NCBI GenBank assembly: GCA_018657525.1
Contig: JABHWZ010000004.1
Span: forward strand, 147,261-211,260
Direction: 5' to 3'
DNA from: an archaeon
GTDB lineage: Archaea > Nanobdellota > Nanobdellia > Pacearchaeales > GW2011-AR1
DNA length: 64,000 bases
Position numbers and translations under genes: made by a program. Positions 58,850 through 64,000 of this stretch are shown piece by piece; position 1 is the stretch's first letter, and the number at the start of each line of letters is the position of its first letter. Under the pieces are notes generated by a model. That model was not told the DNA's origin, did no database searches, and saw nothing but the letters and a program-made list of their open reading frames with translations.

Positions 58850-58995
58850 TTTTTTTTTGTGTCATTCTATTAGTAGTGTATTTACCTAAAAGTAGTATAA
58901 AATCTGACTTTATAAATGTTTCTACATTGTAGTTATTTTAAAAGAGTAACAGATTGATTACAAACTTTTATAAATGAATTTTTCTGTGAATTCGT

Positions 58996-59838
58996 ATGAG
59001 TGAAGACATTATTGAAACAATAGAAGAAAATATCGAAGAAGTGGCAGGAGCAGTAGAGGAAGTTGTAGAAAAAGTAGAAGAAGTTATCAAACCAAAAGAC
59101 TTAGCCAAAAAAGCTGAAGCAGAATCGAGTGAAGATTCAGATATCGCAGCAAAAAAGAAAGCTCTTTTAGCAAAAGCCGCGGAGCTTAAAGCTAAGTTGG
59201 GTGCAGAAGGACCTCAGACAGAAGAGTTAAAAGAACAAGTTAAGATTAAAAAGAAAACTGACATGTTGATTCCTCTGGAAGAATATGTTAAAGCGGGAAT
59301 TTATTTAGGCACAAGAGTGGTTACTCCAAACATGAAACCTTTTGTTTACCGAAGACGTGCCGACGGGTTGGCAATTTTTAACACAGATTTAATTGATGAA
59401 AAATTAAAAGAAGCTATTAAATATTTATCTAAATTTAATCCAGAAGATGTTGTTCTGGCGTGTAAAAGACAAGCAGGTTGGAAGCCAGCAAGAATGTTTA
59501 GTGAATTAACTGGTGTTCGGGTTTTCACAAAAAAGTATCCGGCAGGAATTTTAACTAATACTCAATTAGAAGATTTCTTTGAGAATGAATTGACAATTGT
59601 TACAGATTCTTGGTTGGATAAAAATGCGTTAAAAGACACAATGGATGTTCATAAAAAAGTTTTAATGATTTGCGATACAAATAATTTTTCTCAAGGAGCA
59701 GATCAGATAGTTATTGGGAATAATAAAAGTGGAAAAAGTTTAGGAGTTATATTTTATCTTTTAGCAAAGGGGTATTGTAAGGCTAAGGGAATTGACAAAG
59801 AAATTCCAGAATTGGAATGGTGGACTGGAGAGGAATAA
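58996..59838 (+). CDS. rps2: 30S ribosomal protein S2 (uS2) with long N-terminal extension
   Basis: 'YVKAGIYLGTRVVTPNMKPFVYRRRADGLAIFNTDLIDEKL', 'VRVFTKKYPAGILTN'. Confidence 0.95.
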   Translation: MSEDIIETIEENIEEVAGAVEEVVEKVEEVIKPKDLAKKAEAESSEDSDIAAKKKALLAKAAELKAKLGAEGPQTEELKEQVKIKKKTDMLIPLEEYVKAGIYLGTRVVTPNMKPFVYRRRADGLAIFNTDLIDEKLKEAIKYLSKFNPEDVVLACKRQAGWKPARMFSELTGVRVFTKKYPAGILTNTQLEDFFENELTIVTDSWLDKNALKDTMDVHKKVLMICDTNNFSQGADQIVIGNNKSGKSLGVIFYLLAKGYCKAKGIDKEIPELEWWTGEE

Positions 59839-59952
59839 TTTCTCCAGCAATTCCCAATCACTATTTTTTACCTTTACCCCTTTTCTTATCTGAAAACCCA
59901 AAATCGTAATTGCTCACCATCAACAACGTCTAGGATAAAACACTTATTTTTT

Positions 59953-59974
59953 ATTACAATAGAATTTAAAAAGT
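59953..59974 (+). promoter_or_regulatory. Duplicated promoter-like element attacaatagaatttaaaaagt (copy 1)
   Basis: Exact 22-nt match to 60448..60469; precedes 59982 gene. Confidence 0.55.
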
Positions 59975-59981
59975 TTCATTC

Positions 59982-60440
59982 TTGATTTTTATTATGCAAA
60001 ACATTCTTATAAATAGGAGATTATTAGGGTTACAAACAATTAAATCTCCTGCATTATATTTTGGGCATCCAATTACAGAATATGGAACTGAGAAAGAGCA
60101 AGAACTTGTGCAGAAAATTAAAGAAGAGTTTCCAGAATATAATGTTTATAATCCAAACAAGTCAATTAATTTAGAAAACTATAAAATTTGGAAGCAAGAA
60201 ACAGGGAGGGGAATGAACTATTATTTTAATATTCTTTTGCCTGAAATGCTTGGGGGAATTTTTTTGCCTTTTAAGGATGGGATGTTTGGGGCAGGAGTTG
60301 TGGGAGAGGCGGAATTTTTATTAGAAAGAAACCTGCCTGTTTGGGAAATTAATTATTCTGGTAAAATAAAAGATATTGATTTGGATGCAAAAAGAGTTTT
60401 GAGTATTGCAGATACAATCAACAGAGTTCATCCCAAATAA
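59982..60440 (+). CDS. Possible nucleoside 2-deoxyribosyltransferase-like protein
   Basis: 'ALYFGHPITEYGTEKEQELVQKIKEEF..YNVYNP'; weak. Confidence 0.4.
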   Translation: MIFIMQNILINRRLLGLQTIKSPALYFGHPITEYGTEKEQELVQKIKEEFPEYNVYNPNKSINLENYKIWKQETGRGMNYYFNILLPEMLGGIFLPFKDGMFGAGVVGEAEFLLERNLPVWEINYSGKIKDIDLDAKRVLSIADTINRVHPK

Positions 60441-60447
60441 TGTTTTA

Positions 60448-60469
60448 ATTACAATAGAATTTAAAAAGT
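60448..60469 (+). promoter_or_regulatory. Duplicated promoter-like element (copy 2)
   Basis: Exact 22-nt match to 59953..59974; precedes 60492 gene. Confidence 0.55.
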
Positions 60470-60491
60470 AAAAAATGTTTTTTAAAATATA

Positions 60492-62159
60492 ATGGTTAAA
60501 AAGAGGGCCACTCGAAAGACTAGAAGATTTCCGCATAAGACTTATGTAATTACTTCTGCGCAAGGTATTCAATCTCCTTATTCAGATAAAATGTATGGAA
60601 GAGATAAATCTAAGGGAAGGCCATTATTTCATTTAATAAAAAATATCCAGGACTATGTTGATCTTAGGGGAGGAGAACTTATAATTGGGGGAGTTCCTGG
60701 AGCGAATGTTAATGAAATAGAATTGCATCCATTTTTTCGCGAAAAATTTCCGGACAATCTTTGGCTAGAAAAAGATTCAATTACCCGTAATGAACAAAAC
60801 AAAGCAAAAGAAAGAGCCAAAAGAAGCAAATGGGAAAAAAGAAAGAAAAGCTGGTTAGAAAAAAAAGCAGGAGAGGCAGAGGAGGATTCAGTCCCAATAA
60901 TTGCTGAAGATTTTCCGTATAATCAACCAATGCATTATTTTTGGAAAGACATCCCAGATACAGCATATCAAAGATTAGATGAGAAAAGACTTAATGAACA
61001 TCTCAGTCTTAGAGGGGTTCCAATCCGTCCGCAAAATAGAAATCCTTTTTCTGGAAAAGAAAGATTAACAAAAGAACATGTTGGAAGCTCAGTCATAATT
61101 CCTTCTCCCAAAAAAACAATTAAGGCAATCCCTCAAGGGGAAGGGGGAGAGTATCCAAATTTATTAATGAGTACTTGTGCTTGCACAGAACCAAACTATA
61201 ATCTGGGAAATTTAGGTTTTGATGCTAAAGAAGATCATGCTTATGGAGCGGTAGTGGTAGATGTCCTTGATGATAAAATCTTTCTAGCTAGAATTGCTCC
61301 TGCACACAAGAATGGTACATTCATTGATTTAGGGATGAAATGTGTTCCGGGTAAAAATCCGGAAAGAGCTAATGTTGTTGCGATGGTCGTAGGAGATTCA
61401 CATGTTGCAGATATTAATCCTAAAGTAGACCGGGCTAATAGAGATATGATGAAACAACTAAGACCACACCACACACATTTTAATGATGTGTTTGCCGCTC
61501 AATCACTTGGATTCCATAATATGGATGATATGATTTATAGGGCTCATGCTTATGAAGATGGGTTGACAAGTTTAGAAAAAGAATTAGAAACTACTGCACA
61601 ATATATAATTGAAAATGCTAAACTCGCTGGAAGATGGAATGGAGAAATAGTAATTAATCATTCTAATCACGACGATATGCTTTTCAGATGGTTAGAAAAA
61701 GAAGGCTATAGAAAGGATGAAGAAAACTTTTTTATTGGACACCAACTTATTGGAAAGAAAGTTACTCGTCAAAATTGTTTTAGAAAAGCAATTGAACTAT
61801 TTACTACAATTCCGGAAAATGTTACTTTTTTAGAAGCAGGGGAAGATCGTAAGTATCATGGGTATCTTTGTTCTTCTCATGGCCACCGTGGGATTAATGG
61901 ATCTAGAGGTTCATTATCTCAATTAGAAAAAACTTATATTAAAATAATTATGGGTCATGTTCATAGACTAGAACAGTTGAGAGAAGGAATTTCTGTGGGA
62001 ACAAGTACCAATATCCCACTTCCATACCAATTAGGAAATCCGTCGACGTCAATGGCAGGAAATGCAGTAGTCTATGAAGGGGGTCTTGCACAAGCAATTC
62101 CAATTGTTAAAGGAAAATGGGCAAGAAGTGATATTTTAAAATTCTTAAAAACTCATTAA
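60492..62159 (+). CDS. Calcineurin-like metallophosphoesterase, phage-type appearance
   Basis: Motif order GDSHVAD ... 'INHSNHDDML' ... 'SSHGHRG' ... 'GHVHRLEQL'. Confidence 0.6.
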   Translation: MVKKRATRKTRRFPHKTYVITSAQGIQSPYSDKMYGRDKSKGRPLFHLIKNIQDYVDLRGGELIIGGVPGANVNEIELHPFFREKFPDNLWLEKDSITRNEQNKAKERAKRSKWEKRKKSWLEKKAGEAEEDSVPIIAEDFPYNQPMHYFWKDIPDTAYQRLDEKRLNEHLSLRGVPIRPQNRNPFSGKERLTKEHVGSSVIIPSPKKTIKAIPQGEGGEYPNLLMSTCACTEPNYNLGNLGFDAKEDHAYGAVVVDVLDDKIFLARIAPAHKNGTFIDLGMKCVPGKNPERANVVAMVVGDSHVADINPKVDRANRDMMKQLRPHHTHFNDVFAAQSLGFHNMDDMIYRAHAYEDGLTSLEKELETTAQYIIENAKLAGRWNGEIVINHSNHDDMLFRWLEKEGYRKDEENFFIGHQLIGKKVTRQNCFRKAIELFTTIPENVTFLEAGEDRKYHGYLCSSHGHRGINGSRGSLSQLEKTYIKIIMGHVHRLEQLREGISVGTSTNIPLPYQLGNPSTSMAGNAVVYEGGLAQAIPIVKGKWARSDILKFLKTH

Positions 62160-62543
62160 TTATTTTATTCTAAAAAATAACCACTGATCATTTTTCTTTT
62201 TGTCGTCGCTGTCTTTGAAATCTGCTTTTATTAAACAATATTTTCCTTTTAGGATTTTTCCTTGAAGTATAAAAACTAATTTTTTTGGAGATTTAGATTC
62301 GAAAGAATAATTTCCCTTGTCCCAAATTCTGACTCGTCCTTTTCCATAACCTTCTTTTATTTCTCCTTGAAAATTTGCATAAGATTTTGGATGGTCCTCG
62401 ACGCTAATTGCTAAGCGTTTTAAATTCTTTGACCTCGGAGGCTGTTTTGGAACCGCCCAACTTTTTAAAACTCCGCCTGATTCTAATCTTAAATCCCAGT
62501 GCAATTTTTTTGCTCGATGTTCATGAATTACAAATATTGGCAT
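62160..62543 (-). CDS. Stand-alone LigD-type 3'-phosphoesterase domain protein
   Basis: 'FVIHEHRAKKLHWDLRLESGGVLKSWAVPKQPP', 'VEDHPKSYANFQGEIKEGYGKGRVRIWDKG'; start at MPIFVIHEH. Confidence 0.9.
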   Translation of the reverse strand: MPIFVIHEHRAKKLHWDLRLESGGVLKSWAVPKQPPRSKNLKRLAISVEDHPKSYANFQGEIKEGYGKGRVRIWDKGNYSFESKSPKKLVFILQGKILKGKYCLIKADFKDSDDKKKNDQWLFFRIK

Positions 62544-62603
62544 GCAAAAATAAAGAAAGGTTAGTATAAAAGAATTTTGATGGTATTTAATATAATTAAT
62601 TTT

Positions 62604-62637
62604 TTGTAATTTGTCTTGCTCCGTCGACAAATTACAA
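62604..62637. repeat. Hairpin: 12-bp inverted repeat ttgtaatttgtc / gacaaattacaa, 10-nt loop
   Basis: Seen directly. Confidence 0.75.
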
Positions 62638-62713
62638 TTTTGTAATTTTTTTATCGCAGAAATAATCCCCTCTTTTCATTTGTCCTCGAAATAACTATTT
62701 TTAACGGGCAAAA

Positions 62714-62725
62714 CATTTATAAATG
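62714..62725 (+). promoter_or_regulatory. Putative TATA box of the rRNA transcript (catttataaatg)
   Basis: TATA-like element about 0.2 kb upstream of 16S start. Confidence 0.5.
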
Positions 62726-62941
62726 CAAATTAGATGGATTAAATGTAACTAAGATGAGTGCCTTAATAAAAGTCATGTTAAAAGACCGTAAGGTATGATG
62801 TATGTAGTAAGTTACTTAGTTGTAATGATCGAGTCAATTCTAATAAATATGTAGCTAATAGTAGGAATTTGTGTGAAGTGGTTTTCTATCTTATATGAAA
62901 ATCGCGCTGAGAAATTTTCTTTGAAAATTTTTATGAAGTTA

Positions 62942-64000
62942 AATCCAGTTGATCCTGCTGGCGGCTGCGGCTCTCTGGTTTGTACTTAGGCATGCAAGTT
63001 TTTTTTAGTTTCTTCGGAAATTGAAAGGCAAACTGCTCAGTAACACGTAGCTAACCTACCCTTAGGTCAAGGATACCCTCGGGAAACTGAGACTAATACT
63101 TGATAAGAGATAAACCCTGGAAAGATTCATCTCTGAAATTCGAGCCTAAGGATGGGGCTGCGGCGGATTAGGTTGTTGGCGGGGTAATAGCCCACCAAGC
63201 CGAAGATCCGTAAGGGCTCTTAGCGGAGAAGCCCTGAGACGGAATCTGAGATACTATTCCGAACCCTACGGGGTACAGCAGTCAAGAATCTTTTACAATG
63301 CACGAAAGTGTGATAGAGCGAGCCAGAGTGCCTTGCATTTGCAAGGCTTTTACTAAATTTAAAAAGTTTAGCGAATAAGGACTGGGTAAGACTAGTGCCA
63401 GCCGCCGCGGTAATACTAGCGGTCCAAGTCGCAGCCATTTTTATTGGGTCTAAAACATCCGTAGCTTGTTAAGCAAGTCTTCTGTGAAATCTCAATTCTC
63501 AAAGTTGAGGCGAGCAAAAGATACTACTTAGCTAGAGACTGGGAGGCGTAACGAGTACGTTTAAAGTAGTAGTTAAATGCTTTAATCTTAAACGGACTAA
63601 CAATAGCGAAGGCACGTTACGAGAACAGTTCTGACAGTAAGGGATGAAGGCTAGGGGCGCAAATGGGATTAGATACCCCAGTAGTCCTAGCAGTAAACTC
63701 TGCACACTAAACATCAGTACCTCTTCGAGAGGTATTGGTGCTGAAGGGAAGCCGAAGAGTGTGCTACCTGGGAAGTATAGTCGCAAGGCCGAAACTTAAA
63801 GGAATTGGCGGGGAGACACTACAACGAGTGACGCGTGCGGTTTAATCAGATTTTACACTGAAAACCTCACCAGGAGCGACAGCAGAATGAAGGTCAGTCT
63901 AAGGGGCTTACCTGACACGCTGAGAGGAGCTGCATTGCCGACGTAAGCCTGTGCCGTGAGGTGACCTGTTAAATCAGGTAACAGGCAAGACCCACATGTA
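62942..64000 (+). rRNA. 16S rRNA, 5' part, truncated by window end
   Basis: 'atccagttgatcctgctggc', 'gtgccagccgccgcggtaa', 'attagataccccagtagtcc', 'aaacttaaaggaattggcggg'. Confidence 0.98.

Noticed and set aside
59841-59925. 19-aa minus-strand ORF MVSNYDFGFSDKKRGKGKK
   Set aside because: Too short to support from sequence alone, although composition looks protein-like.
63220-63786. ORFs 63220..63438 and 63532..63786 on the minus strand
   Set aside because: Antisense to clear 16S rRNA sequence.
1-64000. CRISPR array or cas genes
   Set aside because: No regularly spaced repeat array or recognisable Cas motifs seen.

Overview
AT-rich archaeal chromosome segment, most likely from a DPANN lineage (Pacearchaeota/Woesearchaeota-like; inferred from gene content and a divergent 16S, not tested by phylogeny). 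Core content: tRNA-Asp(GTC), the 5' part of a 16S rRNA gene at the right edge, serS, uS10, ThyX + Tmk-like protein, a DEAD-box helicase with a repetitive R/S-rich tail, RNase J-like nuclease, a Pop5/PsmA/SBDS/Rrp4/Rrp41/Rrp42 exosome superoperon, Rpo6 (RpoK), enolase and uS2. Accessory content: a glycosyltransferase cluster; a tyrosine integrase beside tRNA-Asp followed by six tiny membrane proteins; an SNF2 helicase plus Cys-rich partner; two paralogous wHTH + RelE-like modules; a related hairpin repeat present twice, near those modules; a MoxR-like AAA+ pair with an apparent 5' frameshift at a poly-A tract; and a KorA/KorB operon whose subunits are separated by four ATGA-coupled genes (membrane protein, GNAT, JAMM-like, BRO/DinD-like). 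Main candidates for something undescribed: the Kor-embedded cassette, the MoxR module and its shuffled 'IIGDTPRKKEIYIP' N-terminus, the integrase/micro-membrane-protein element, small ORFs threaded through the exosome superoperon, and a GC-rich palindromic in-frame insertion in enolase. All homology calls are from reading motifs; no searches were run.
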